A stretch of DNA of 64,000 nucleotides, taken from contig JBJOIT010000009.1 in the NCBI GenBank assembly GCA_046046915.1, forward strand, positions 9,483 through 73,482, given 5' to 3'. The notes below the pieces were generated by a model that saw only the letters and a list, made by a program, of their open reading frames with translations, ran no database searches and was not told where the DNA came from. A program made the position numbers and the translations under genes. This DNA is from JBEEJZ01 sp046046915 (GTDB lineage: Bacteria; Pseudomonadota; Gammaproteobacteria; Burkholderiales; Burkholderiaceae_C). This document shows, piece after piece, positions 33,860-43,412 of the stretch (the first letter of the stretch is position 1; the number at the start of each line of letters is the position of its first letter).

Positions 33860-35884
33860 TTATGCCAGCGTTGCCGCCAGCAAGCTGAAGCTGAACACCG
33901 TGCCGCGAGGCAGGTTGGCCGCATATTCGAGGGTGCCACCGTGCTGCTCCACCACGGTACGGCACAAGCTCAGGCCCAGGCCCATGCCCTCGGCCTTGGT
34001 CGTGAAAAACGGGGTAAACAACTGCAGTTGTACGGCCTCTGAAATGCCCGGCCCGCAGTCTGCCACCGAGAACTGCACCCGCGGCTCGCCCCCGGCATCG
34101 GGCGCAGGCGCCACACTCAAGGTCAGCACACGCGCATCGTCACCGACTTGCTCCATGGCCTGCATGGCATTGCGCGCCAGGTTCAAAAGGACCTGTTCGA
34201 CCATGGTCTTGTCACACAGCACGGCAGGCGTGTCGGTGGCCACCACGGTCTGTACTTGCACCCTCAACTTGCGGGCCTGCAGGCTCACCAGGGGCAGGAT
34301 GGCCTCGAGCAAGGCCCGGGCCGTGACCGCCTCGCGCGCTTGGTCGCGCCGACGCACGAAGTCGTGCACGCTTTTGATGACGCGGCCTGCACGCTCGGCC
34401 TGCTCGGCAATGCGCTGCAGGGGTAGCGCCAGGTCGGCCTTAAGGCTGTCCACATCGTCGGCGGGGTCTTGCAGCAAGTTGACCGAACCGGTGGCATAGC
34501 TGGAGATGGCGGCCAAGGGCTGGTTGAGTTCATGGCTGAGCAGCGAGGCCATCTCGCCCACCATGGCCAGGCGCGCTGTGGCCTGCAAGCGCTCGTGGCT
34601 GGCGCGCGACAGCTCCTGCACTCGGCGCTGCTCGCTGATGTCCACAAACGCGCTCATCCAGCCGGTTTGCACGCCTTGCGCATTGATGAGCGGAGCCTCG
34701 ATGATGAGCACTGGAAAACGGGTGCCGTCCTTGCGCATGAAGACCGACTCATAGCCCTCGCGCGGTGGCACATTGCCTGCCAGCCGGATGGCCTGGCGCT
34801 GCTGGTACTCGTCCACCAACTCGGGCGGCCAGTAGGGTGCAGGCAGACCATGGCCGAGTAGCTCTGCGGGCTCGAAACCCACCATCTCGCAAAATGCGGG
34901 GTTGACATAGGTGATGCGCCCGCGCAGGTCTCGGGCACGCAGGCCGGTGACCAGCGAGTCCTCCATGGCCTTGCGAAACGCCAGTGCATCGGCCAAGTCC
35001 CGTTCGGCCCGCTGGCGTCGGCGCATGTCGTTGGCCAGCAACACCAGAATCGAGATCAGCGCCAGGGTCATGGCGGCAACCAGCGCTGTGAGCACATTGG
35101 GAAAGAAATCGGGTGCTTGGCGCCAGCTGTTCAACTTGAACACCAGCGTTGTGCCGCCGGGCAAGTCCAGCAGCTGCTGCGCCGAGAACACCCGGCTGCC
35201 CCGGCGCTGGGCGCCCCACACGGCCAGCCGGGTGCCGTCGCCCTCGGTCAAAGACAACTCGTGGTTGCGCAGGGGCTGGCGGGCCGCCAGTTCATCCAGC
35301 AGCCCCTGAAGCGAATAAGTGGCGACCAGATAGCCCACACGTCGCCCGCCGCTGACCAGCGGAAGACACATCTCCATCAACTCCTGACCCATGCCGTTGG
35401 TCGTGGGCAAAAAGTAACTAGGGGCATAGGCCGGGCCGCTCAAACGCTGGGCTGCGAGGCAGGCCTGCTGCACATCCGTCTGGGCGGTGGCGCGCCCCAT
35501 GCGTTCAAACAGATTGGACTCAAAAGGGGTGTTCACAAAGGACTGAATGCGCAAGGCATCGTCGCGCCATTCCAGTCGAACGAGCTCCCGGTGCTCTCGC
35601 AAGATGGACGAGGCATCGATGGCCCATGCATTGGGGCTGGGGTCGTTCACCTGCAGGGTCTGCAGGCTTTGTACATTGCGCGACATGCCACTGCGTAGCT
35701 CACCCACGGCCTCGGTGGCATCAAGCTCAAGTTGTCCCTGCAACCGTGCCGCCTCGTAGCGCCCAGCAAGCCAGATCAGCGTGCCCAGTAAGGCCACCAC
35801 CAGGGCCACCAACGCAGCCCAGAGCAACCAGCGCGGCCGGCCAGCCGTTAGACGATCCATGCCATGCGGTGCGCGTGGGATCAC
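33860..35884 (-). CDS. PAS sensor histidine kinase (DctS/FixL-like)
   Basis: 674 residues. Membrane helix 1 is at about residues 19-42, a periplasmic sensor region follows to about 270, and helix 2 (LTALVAAMTLALISILVLLA) follows that. A cytoplasmic PAS domain (GRITYVNPAFCEMVGFEPAELLGHGLPAPYWPPE) carries a PAC segment. The HisKA has phospho-acceptor His451 in LLSHELNQPLAAISSY, and an HATPase ends in GMGLGLSLCRTVVEQHGG. The GTG at 35884 has a GGAG site; the ATG at 35860 lacks one but gives a tidier N-terminus. Forms an operon with the regulator and lies 7 bp after yhdP. Confidence 0.85.
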   Translation of the reverse strand: MIPRAPHGMDRLTAGRPRWLLWAALVALVVALLGTLIWLAGRYEAARLQGQLELDATEAVGELRSGMSRNVQSLQTLQVNDPSPNAWAIDASSILREHRELVRLEWRDDALRIQSFVNTPFESNLFERMGRATAQTDVQQACLAAQRLSGPAYAPSYFLPTTNGMGQELMEMCLPLVSGGRRVGYLVATYSLQGLLDELAARQPLRNHELSLTEGDGTRLAVWGAQRRGSRVFSAQQLLDLPGGTTLVFKLNSWRQAPDFFPNVLTALVAAMTLALISILVLLANDMRRRQRAERDLADALAFRKAMEDSLVTGLRARDLRGRITYVNPAFCEMVGFEPAELLGHGLPAPYWPPELVDEYQQRQAIRLAGNVPPREGYESVFMRKDGTRFPVLIIEAPLINAQGVQTGWMSAFVDISEQRRVQELSRASHERLQATARLAMVGEMASLLSHELNQPLAAISSYATGSVNLLQDPADDVDSLKADLALPLQRIAEQAERAGRVIKSVHDFVRRRDQAREAVTARALLEAILPLVSLQARKLRVQVQTVVATDTPAVLCDKTMVEQVLLNLARNAMQAMEQVGDDARVLTLSVAPAPDAGGEPRVQFSVADCGPGISEAVQLQLFTPFFTTKAEGMGLGLSLCRTVVEQHGGTLEYAANLPRGTVFSFSLLAATLA

Positions 35885-35891
35885 AGGCGAC

Positions 35892-38800
35892 TCACTCCAC
35901 CCGGGTGACCTTGGGGTTGGTCCAGGTGCCTTCGACGGTGAACTCTTGCGTCACCGCCTCCATCAGCGGTTTGCGCAGGATGTATTGCGCCACAAAGGTG
36001 CTCAGGGCCACCGCCGGATTGAAGGCCGACGCGAGCAAGGAGGCTGTGCCCGCATTCAGCTCGGGCACCACCAGCACCCGCAGGTTTTGTGTTTCGCGGG
36101 CAATGTCGGCACGCCCTTCCATCATGACGGCCGCATTCACACCCTTCATCTGCAAGTTGCTGGTGCTGGCCATGCCGGCATCGATACTGACATCGCCACG
36201 CAAGGTGTCAAAGGCGAAACCATCACTGAACACGTCCCGGAAATCCAGCAGCAAGCGACGGGGCAGAGACTGCAGGCTCAGCACCCCGAGCAACTTGGCC
36301 AAACCGGGATCGGCCTTCAAGAACTGCCCCGATTCGATGGCCACGTTGAACTTGCCGCCCATGCTGGCGTAGTCAGGCGACAGGGGCGAGCCCATCCAGG
36401 TGATCTGGCCCTGCATCTTGCCCTGGCCCCTGCGCACCACGTCTTTCATGCCCATGCGGGCCAGCAACAGGCCAGAGTCGGCGATGTCAAACTTGAAATC
36501 CATCACAGTTTTGCGACGTTCGGCACCGGCTCTGAGCGCCGCTTTGGGCGTGGGCGACGCTATCCATTGCCCGGTGGCAGCAAATTTGGCCTCAGGCACG
36601 GTGATGTTGAACTTGTTCAGGCGCCACTCGCGCGGCTCGGTGCCGGTGCCGCCGCGGTTGATAGCCTCAATTTCCACCCGCCCAAGACGCTTGCCACGCA
36701 GCTCAAAGTCATCCACGGCAATGTCCAACGCCGGCACGGTGGCCGGCTGCTCCTCCAACAGGGCTTCGAAATCATTGACTGTGCTGGGGGCCAGGGTCAG
36801 CCGGGCCAGCCGGGCATACACCCGCCCCGGATTGCCGGCGGTTCCTTGCCGGTACTCGGCATAACCATTGAGTTCACGCGCATCGATGTTGGCACGCCAG
36901 GTAAGGCCGTCACGCGAGCCGCCGGCCACCACATCGTTGAGCTGGCGCCGATCCACCAGCAGTTCGTCCGCCCGCAGGGCCAGGCTGGTGGGCAAATAGG
37001 CCTGGGCCGAGGCCGGCAGGCCCGCCGCGGAGTCGTCGCCCCCCCCACTCGCCCGAGTGCCAGTGATGGCAGGCCCCGGCTGCGCCAGCGCGCGCTCCCA
37101 GGCGTCTACGTCTATGCGCGGCAGCCGAACGTTGGCCACCACGCCAGCCTCGGGCAGCACCAGTTGCTCATCATCCCCCAGGCCCATGGCAATGCCGCCC
37201 CGCACCACCCGTGCGGTCTTGCCGCTGTTGTCCAGCACATAGGCCAGGGAAAACACTTGTCCCAAGTCCACGCGCCATTGTTCGAGCGGCATGGCCGCGG
37301 TGCGGGCGGGCTTGCTGTCCGGCAGGGCCAATTGCTCGATGCGCAACGGCAGGGTGGCATCGGCGGTCTTGCTCAGGGGTGCGGGCAGGCTCAGGGCCAG
37401 CCCGCTCAGATTGCTGTTGACGCGCAGTTGCGGCAGGCCCTTCTTGATGGCGTATTCGGCGTTGTAACTGGTGCTGCCGTTGGCAAACCGGGTGAGCTGC
37501 GCCAGTGGCCCCAGCTCGCTGGCCAGCCGCAAGCCGTCAACCGTCACCATGCCTTGCGCGCGCAACACCACATCGGGCACCGCTCGCGCAGTGGCCGAAG
37601 CCGCGTTAGCGCCACCCCCCACCAGTGGTACCGTGCCGCCGTCCAGTCGGGCATCGCCCCCCAGCAGCCGGGCCTGCACACCGGCCAGCGTGAACCCGGT
37701 ATCGGTGAAATTGACGCTGCCACGCACTCGCTGCAAGCGTGGTGTGGTGGGCGTCACCTGCAGGTCGTTGCCCGCCAGCGTCACGCTGCCCTGCACGGTG
37801 GACTTCTCGAGAGCAGCCAGCTTGAGATTGAGCTTGAGACGCAGATCAGCGCTGCCAGTGACGCTGGCCTGGCGGAGCACCTGGCCCGTCCAACCGTCCA
37901 GGGGGGAGCTGTTGACCACGCGCACCATTTCCGCCAGCGGACCACGCGCGTCGGCCTGCACTACCAGGAGCCGGGCTTTCTCCATGTCGGCCATCTGGGC
38001 TTCGGCGCGCAACAAAGGCAGTTGCCCCAACTGGCCTTTGCTGACCTTGAACTGCATGCTGGCGCGCTCAAACACCAAATCACCCTGCAGCTGCGACAGG
38101 GCTGGCCAGGGCGCCTCACCTGGCGTCTGCAAACTTGCGGGCACATAGGCCAGCCCGCCATCGCGCAGAGCGGCGGTGATGCGGAACTCGCCTTTGCGCG
38201 GATCGGTAAAGGGCATGTCGTTCAGGTTGCCACGCACCTTGAACTGAACACTGCCAGAGCTGCCCTGCACTACTGCGTCGCGGACATAGTGGCGCACGGA
38301 GGCATCCAGGACCAGGGGCAGGTAGCGGTGCACGCGGGTGGCGTCGGCCCGGGTCAGCTTGCCCTGCAGATCCAGCACGCCCGGAAAACGGGAACTGCCA
38401 GCCGTTTGCGTCGGCTGTGCGGTCTGCCATTTGGCTTGTAGCTCGCCCTGCGCATCGGCGTTGCTGAAACGGGTGTTGACCGCCTGCACCGTCCATTGCT
38501 CATCTTGCACCTGCCATCGCAGCTCAGAGCTCAAACGGGTCATTGGAACCACCGGCTCTTCAAAGACCCCGGGCAACACCAAAGCGCCGTTGTCGATGGC
38601 CAAGGTAGCCTTGCCACCCTTGGGGCTCAGGTCGAAGTCCAGGCTCACCCCCTGCGCGCCCGGCAGCTGACGACTGGCATCTGCATTGAAGGCCAGGCCT
38701 AGCAAGCGACCCTTGGCCTCGAGTTGCTCAGGCGCTTGCAGGCCCCCTTGCCAACGGGCACTTAATTTTTCGACCAGACCCGCCGGTGCCAGGCGATCCA

Positions 38801-39983
38801 GCAGAGCGTGAACTTGCCCATCCAGGGGCACCCGCCGGGCCACCTGGCCCAGCGCAGCGAGTTCCAGCCGATCGGCTTCAAGTTCGGTGCGGGCAGCGAC
38901 CTCCGCCACAGTGGACTGCGGTCCGGCCTTGGCGTAGCGGTGTTTCAGACGCACATTGCCGCCCGGCCAGACCAGGCCGTCGGCTGTCACAAATTGCAGC
39001 GCCTCGGTGCCTACATCAAAGCCAGCCGCATCCTGATACCCACCCAGTCGCCCCGCCAGGCTCGATAGGTGCAAGGGCTCCAAGCCCGGCTGCAGGGTGG
39101 CGGTGACATCGCTCAGTGCCAGATCGAAGGTGGCAGAGGTGATGTCTGCCCGGCGCACATCCGCCCAGGCTCGCATGGCGCCACGGCCTTGGGCTACGTC
39201 CACACCCAAGTCCACATAGGGTCGGAGCCTGGACAAGTCGATCTGCTCAAAGCCCGCATACAGCTCACCTTCCCACTCACGCCAACGGCCGTTGGCCAGC
39301 GTCAGCGGCGGCTGACGCAACACCGCCATCACGCGAAAACGCTGTCCCCAATCTGCCGGTGGGGTGGCATCAAAACGCAGGCTGTGGCGCCGGGCACGGT
39401 AACGTACCACCAGGTCGACATCGCTCAGGGCCAGCGGTGGCGCGGCGCGTAACTCGTCGGTCCAGTTCAGGGTGCCACGGCGCACCACCAGCTCGGGCTG
39501 CGAAAAAAACCAGTCGGCCGCGCGACCGTCATCCTGAGCGGCCTGGGACAGATCCAGCCCCGCCACCAGCCAGCGGCCTTGCGGGGTGCGCCGGATGTCC
39601 AGGTTCGGCTGTTCCACGAGCAGCTGGTCGAAACTCAGGGCCAGAAAAGAACGGGGGGACAGGGTGGCCAGCACTCGTGGCAGACGCAGGGCCTCACGGT
39701 TCTGGGTGTCAAACAGGCGAACATCGGTCAATTCGAAAGACGGCAGGGTGCCGCTCGACTCGGCGGTGAGGGCGCCGATCTGCACCCTGGCCCCGAGCAG
39801 CTGGGTCGCCCGGCTCTCCAGCATCGGGCGAAATTCGTCGATACGCGGCACAATGACCCAATGCAGGCCACCCCAGACCAAGGCAAAAACAGCCCAGGCG
39901 AAGAGCACACATCGCAGCGACCACCGGGCGGCGGCCGCTGCGGCCTTCAGCCAGGACGACGGTGTGGGCGAGGAACGATCCAT
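35892..39983 (-). CDS. yhdP: YhdP-family AsmA-like envelope protein
   Basis: 1363 residues, the usual size of the YhdP/TIGR02099 family. An N-terminal membrane anchor (LRCVLFAWAVFALVWGGLHWVIVP) precedes a long periplasmic beta-rich body with AsmA-like repeats and a C-terminal AsmA_2 domain (GKMQGQITWMGSPLSPDYASMGGKFNVAIESGQFLKADPGLAKLLGVLSLQSLPRRL). In enterobacteria, YhdP bridges the periplasm and takes part in phospholipid transport to the outer membrane. It is divergent from glnE with a 61-bp gap. Two large antisense reading frames are shadows. Confidence 0.9.
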   Translation of the reverse strand: MDRSSPTPSSWLKAAAAAARWSLRCVLFAWAVFALVWGGLHWVIVPRIDEFRPMLESRATQLLGARVQIGALTAESSGTLPSFELTDVRLFDTQNREALRLPRVLATLSPRSFLALSFDQLLVEQPNLDIRRTPQGRWLVAGLDLSQAAQDDGRAADWFFSQPELVVRRGTLNWTDELRAAPPLALSDVDLVVRYRARRHSLRFDATPPADWGQRFRVMAVLRQPPLTLANGRWREWEGELYAGFEQIDLSRLRPYVDLGVDVAQGRGAMRAWADVRRADITSATFDLALSDVTATLQPGLEPLHLSSLAGRLGGYQDAAGFDVGTEALQFVTADGLVWPGGNVRLKHRYAKAGPQSTVAEVAARTELEADRLELAALGQVARRVPLDGQVHALLDRLAPAGLVEKLSARWQGGLQAPEQLEAKGRLLGLAFNADASRQLPGAQGVSLDFDLSPKGGKATLAIDNGALVLPGVFEEPVVPMTRLSSELRWQVQDEQWTVQAVNTRFSNADAQGELQAKWQTAQPTQTAGSSRFPGVLDLQGKLTRADATRVHRYLPLVLDASVRHYVRDAVVQGSSGSVQFKVRGNLNDMPFTDPRKGEFRITAALRDGGLAYVPASLQTPGEAPWPALSQLQGDLVFERASMQFKVSKGQLGQLPLLRAEAQMADMEKARLLVVQADARGPLAEMVRVVNSSPLDGWTGQVLRQASVTGSADLRLKLNLKLAALEKSTVQGSVTLAGNDLQVTPTTPRLQRVRGSVNFTDTGFTLAGVQARLLGGDARLDGGTVPLVGGGANAASATARAVPDVVLRAQGMVTVDGLRLASELGPLAQLTRFANGSTSYNAEYAIKKGLPQLRVNSNLSGLALSLPAPLSKTADATLPLRIEQLALPDSKPARTAAMPLEQWRVDLGQVFSLAYVLDNSGKTARVVRGGIAMGLGDDEQLVLPEAGVVANVRLPRIDVDAWERALAQPGPAITGTRASGGGDDSAAGLPASAQAYLPTSLALRADELLVDRRQLNDVVAGGSRDGLTWRANIDARELNGYAEYRQGTAGNPGRVYARLARLTLAPSTVNDFEALLEEQPATVPALDIAVDDFELRGKRLGRVEIEAINRGGTGTEPREWRLNKFNITVPEAKFAATGQWIASPTPKAALRAGAERRKTVMDFKFDIADSGLLLARMGMKDVVRRGQGKMQGQITWMGSPLSPDYASMGGKFNVAIESGQFLKADPGLAKLLGVLSLQSLPRRLLLDFRDVFSDGFAFDTLRGDVSIDAGMASTSNLQMKGVNAAVMMEGRADIARETQNLRVLVVPELNAGTASLLASAFNPAVALSTFVAQYILRKPLMEAVTQEFTVEGTWTNPKVTRVE

Positions 39984-40044
39984 CTTCTATTCAAAACGTG
40001 TCAAGAATTATGACCCGCAATGACTGGGTGCCGGGGGCACCATC

Positions 40045-42825
40045 ATGACCACCGCAGCCACAACCCTACCAACAAAGAGTCATAACGATAGCCCCGCAGC
40101 AGAGCCCACAGAGCGCCTGTCGTCTTATTCCCGCTACGCGCTGCGTATCGGCCGTCGTTACAGCTCAGAGCTTGCCCTGCTAGACGCGGGTCTGCCTGAC
40201 CGGGAGCGCATGAGCCGTGCCTACGAGGCGCTACTTGCGCGCGGTGCCGACCTGGGGGCAGCCCTGCGCATCCTGCGCCAGCTGGTGCTGGAACGCCTGT
40301 TGCGACTGGACTGTGATGAAGCGATCGCCGTGCGCAACGTGACCGGCGCCATGACCGTGCTGGCCGAGTTCACCATCGATCTGGCCTGCCAACATGCCTG
40401 CAAGGAGCTTTCATTGATCCATGGCGCGCCACGCGGCCCCGATGGCCAGACCGCTCGTCTCTGGGTGGTGGGCATGGGCAAGCTGGGCGCGCGCGAGCTC
40501 AACGTCTCCAGCGACATCGACCTGATTTATGTGTACGACCAAGACGGCGAGACCACCGGCAACGAACAGGGTCGGGCACGCATCAGCAACCAGGAGTACT
40601 TTGGCAAGGCCGTGCGCGCTATCCAAAGCCTGCTGGGCGACGTGACCGAACATGGCTTTGTGTTCCGGGTCGACCTGGCACTTCGGCCCAATGGCAACTC
40701 AGGCCCCGCCTCCGTGTCACTGGGCGCGCTAGAGGAATACCTGCATGTGCAGGGCCGTGAGTGGGAGCGCTTTGCCTGGCTCAAGAGCCGGGTGGTGGCA
40801 CCGCTGGCCACCTTGCAGGACCAATCCGCTCTGCAATTGCGTCAGGTGGTGTTGCCCTTCGTCTTTCGGCGTTACCTGGATTACAGCGTGTTCGACGCCC
40901 TGCGCGTGCTGCACCGCCAGATACGCGAGCACGCTGCGCGCCGCAGCGCCGGCCGGCCCGAGCGCACCAACGACGTCAAACTGTCACGCGGGGGCATCCG
41001 GGAGATCGAGTTCATCGTGCAGCTGCTGCAGGTGGTGCGCGGCGGGCAGTTTCCCGAGCTGCGCACCCGTCCTACCGTCAGTGCCCTCAAGCGCCTGGCC
41101 CGGGCCTCCCTCATGCCTGAGGCCACGGCCGACGCGCTGGCCCGTGCATACAGCTTTTTGCGCCAGGTGGAGCACCGCATCCAGTACCTGGACGATCAGC
41201 AAACCCATGTGCTGCCCACGCAGGACGGCGATTTGAACTGGATTGCCAGGGCCATGGGCTTTACAGACTCATCCACCTTTTTGGCAGCACTTGATGCGCA
41301 CCGTGAGGTGGTGGCCCAGGAGTTTGATGTGCTGCTCGGCGGTGGCACCTCCGATTGCAAAGGCTGCAATGGCAAAAACAAGGGTGCGGTCAGCGCCACT
41401 GATTTCGATGAGCTGCTCCATCAGCTGCCCGCCAGATTCAAGGCCCGCGTGGAGGCCTGGCGTGATCACCCCCGCGTGCTGGCCTTGCGTGAGGAGTCAC
41501 GTCAACGCCTGGTGCAACTGGTGGCGCGCACCGGCGCCTGGGTGCGCGATGGCCGCGTCACCGAAGAAGCCGCCGTGCGCATTGCCGACTGGATCGAGCC
41601 ACTGCTGCGCCGCGAAAGCTACCTGGCACTGCTGCTGGAGCGGCCCATGGTGCACGAGCGCCTGCTGCGCCTGCTGGGCGAGGCCCGTTGGCCCGCGCGC
41701 TACCTGATCCAGCACCCCGGCGTGATCGATGAGCTGGCCAACAACCACATGCTCAACGAGCGCTTTGACGCCGTGGAATTTGAAGGCGAACTGGAGCGCC
41801 GCTTGGCGGCCCTGCAAACCACCCACGAGGACGACGACGAAAGTCTGCTCAATTTGCTGCGCCGCGCCCACCATGCAGAGGTGTTCCGTACCCTGGCGCG
41901 CGACGTGGAAGGGCGTCTGACAGTCGAGCAAGTGGCCGACGACCTGAGCGCCCTGGCAGAGACCGTGCTGCGCGTCACTACCCGCTGGTGCTGGGCCCGA
42001 TTTAAAAATCGTCACCGGGAAGACCACCAGTTCGCCATCATTGCCTACGGCAAACTCGGCGGCATCGAGCTGGGCTACGGCAGTGACCTGGACATTGTGT
42101 TTGTGTACGACGACGAAGACGAGCGCGCCGGCGAGGTCTACGCCGGCCTGGTACGACGCCTGATCAACTGGCTGACCGTCAAGACTGGCGAGGGCGACTT
42201 GTACGAGATCGACACGGCCCTCAGACCCAACGGCAACTCTGGCCTGCTGGTCACCAGCTTTGAGGCTTATGCCAACTACCAGCAGCAACGCGGCTCCAAC
42301 ACCGCCTGGACCTGGGAGCACCAAGCCATGACCCGTGCCCGCTGCGTGCTGGGCAGCGAGGCCCTGAGCCAGCGTTTTGACGAGGTGCGCCGCGCGGTCA
42401 TCACCGCCCCTCGCGACAGCGCCGATCTGGCCCGCGAGATTGTGGCCATGCGCGACAAGGTGAGCCAGGCCCACCCGGTGCGCGGTGAGATGTTTGACGT
42501 CAAGCACAGCCCGGGCGGCATGGTGGACGCCGAATTTGTGGTGCAGTACCTGGTGCTGTCACGCTCAGCCACTTGCCCCGCACTGCAAGACAACGTTGGC
42601 AACATCGCCCTGCTGGAACGCGCCCAGGCCCACGGCCTGCTACCCGACGGCACAGGCCACGCCGCCGCCGATGCTTACCGTAAGTTGCGCCGGGTGCAGC
42701 ACCACGCGAGGCTGAACGAAGAGCCCACGGCGGTACCTCCGGAAACGCTGGGGGTGGAGCGTGAGGCCGTATTGGCTTTGTGGAATGGTGTGTTTGGCGG
42801 AAGTGAGGTGGTTGCTACTGCGTAG
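40045..42825 (+). CDS. glnE: Glutamine synthetase adenylyltransferase/adenylyl-removing enzyme
   Basis: 926 residues. Two nucleotidyltransferase domains are visible: the N-terminal deadenylylase with SSDIDLIYVYDQDGET and the C-terminal adenylylase with GSDLDIVFVYDDEDE. RPNGNSG blocks (RVDLALRPNGNSG and EIDTALRPNGNSG) follow each. Central and C-terminal PII-uridylyltransferase-like regions (HSPGGMVDAEFVVQYL) are intact. It adjusts glutamine synthetase activity to nitrogen status. The last codons (VATA then TAG) lie inside the left terminal repeat of repeat copy 3, so the natural C-terminus was probably replaced by a few residues. Confidence 0.95.
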   Translation: MTTAATTLPTKSHNDSPAAEPTERLSSYSRYALRIGRRYSSELALLDAGLPDRERMSRAYEALLARGADLGAALRILRQLVLERLLRLDCDEAIAVRNVTGAMTVLAEFTIDLACQHACKELSLIHGAPRGPDGQTARLWVVGMGKLGARELNVSSDIDLIYVYDQDGETTGNEQGRARISNQEYFGKAVRAIQSLLGDVTEHGFVFRVDLALRPNGNSGPASVSLGALEEYLHVQGREWERFAWLKSRVVAPLATLQDQSALQLRQVVLPFVFRRYLDYSVFDALRVLHRQIREHAARRSAGRPERTNDVKLSRGGIREIEFIVQLLQVVRGGQFPELRTRPTVSALKRLARASLMPEATADALARAYSFLRQVEHRIQYLDDQQTHVLPTQDGDLNWIARAMGFTDSSTFLAALDAHREVVAQEFDVLLGGGTSDCKGCNGKNKGAVSATDFDELLHQLPARFKARVEAWRDHPRVLALREESRQRLVQLVARTGAWVRDGRVTEEAAVRIADWIEPLLRRESYLALLLERPMVHERLLRLLGEARWPARYLIQHPGVIDELANNHMLNERFDAVEFEGELERRLAALQTTHEDDDESLLNLLRRAHHAEVFRTLARDVEGRLTVEQVADDLSALAETVLRVTTRWCWARFKNRHREDHQFAIIAYGKLGGIELGYGSDLDIVFVYDDEDERAGEVYAGLVRRLINWLTVKTGEGDLYEIDTALRPNGNSGLLVTSFEAYANYQQQRGSNTAWTWEHQAMTRARCVLGSEALSQRFDEVRRAVITAPRDSADLAREIVAMRDKVSQAHPVRGEMFDVKHSPGGMVDAEFVVQYLVLSRSATCPALQDNVGNIALLERAQAHGLLPDGTGHAAADAYRKLRRVQHHARLNEEPTAVPPETLGVEREAVLALWNGVFGGSEVVATA

Positions 42826-43412
42826 GGCGGAGGCCGGGATGTCGCCCCGGCGGGCGAGCTGCTTTCTTTTGCTCGCCAAAAGAAAGTAGCCAAAGAAAAG
42901 GCGACCCAAGCGTCTGCGACCCCGCTGCTATGCAGCGCGGCACCCTGCGGTGCTCGATCCAGCCGGGTGGCGCGCAAACTCGCTGACGCTCAAACATGCG
43001 CACCCCTTGATCCGGCTGGCTCTGCGCTCCTCGGCGCATTCGCAATGGGGCGATACCGGGAATTCAGGACTTCCTTAACTTCCGCTGCCCAACCCCTTCT
43101 GGTTGCGCCGAGCAGGTTCCTGACAAGGGGATCAGAAGAACGCATGTCTGAGCGATAGCGAGTTTGCGGTCTTCCCCCGTTTCAGGAAGCAGCGCAGGCT
43201 GCCCCGAAGCCAACAGCTTCGGGGTCGCAAACAGCGGGGTCGCCTTTCTTTTGCTTACTTCTTCTTTGGCGAAGCAAAGAAAAGTGAGGCGCTGCCGGGC
43301 GCCCCCGGCCTCTGGCCTTAGAAAGGCAACACAAAGCAGCTCGCCCGCCGGGGCGACATCCCGGCCTCCGCCCTAAGCAGTAGCAAATAGACCACCGCCG
43401 GGCGCTACGGCC
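42812..43412. repeat. Dispersed inverted-pair repeat, copy 3 (intact terminal inverted repeats)
   Basis: The 54-bp end at 42812-42865 (starting TTGCTACTGCGTAGGG) is matched by its complement at 43333-43386 with one mismatch. Inside are CGCTGC-TAT-GCAGCG (42923-42937), GCACC-CTGC-GGTGC (42940-42953), GCAGC-GCAG-GCTGC (43189-43202) and CCCCGAAGC-CAACA-GCTTCGGGG (43202-43224). A looser palindromic flank runs to 43412, directly against the RND gene stop. The left end contains the glnE stop codon. It fills the 587-bp gap between glnE and the RND gene, with no credible protein gene inside. Confidence 0.9.

Noticed and set aside
35781..38441. Long plus-strand reading frame (886 codons) opposite yhdP
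   Set aside because: His/Gln/Gly-rich shadow of the GC-rich yhdP coding strand, with no recognisable domain or ribosome site. yhdP itself has clear family motifs.
42815..43376. Small reading frames inside the repeat copies (for example MFERQRVC-type peptides)
   Set aside because: Frames differ between copies and between halves. Conservation is better explained by inverted structure than by coding.
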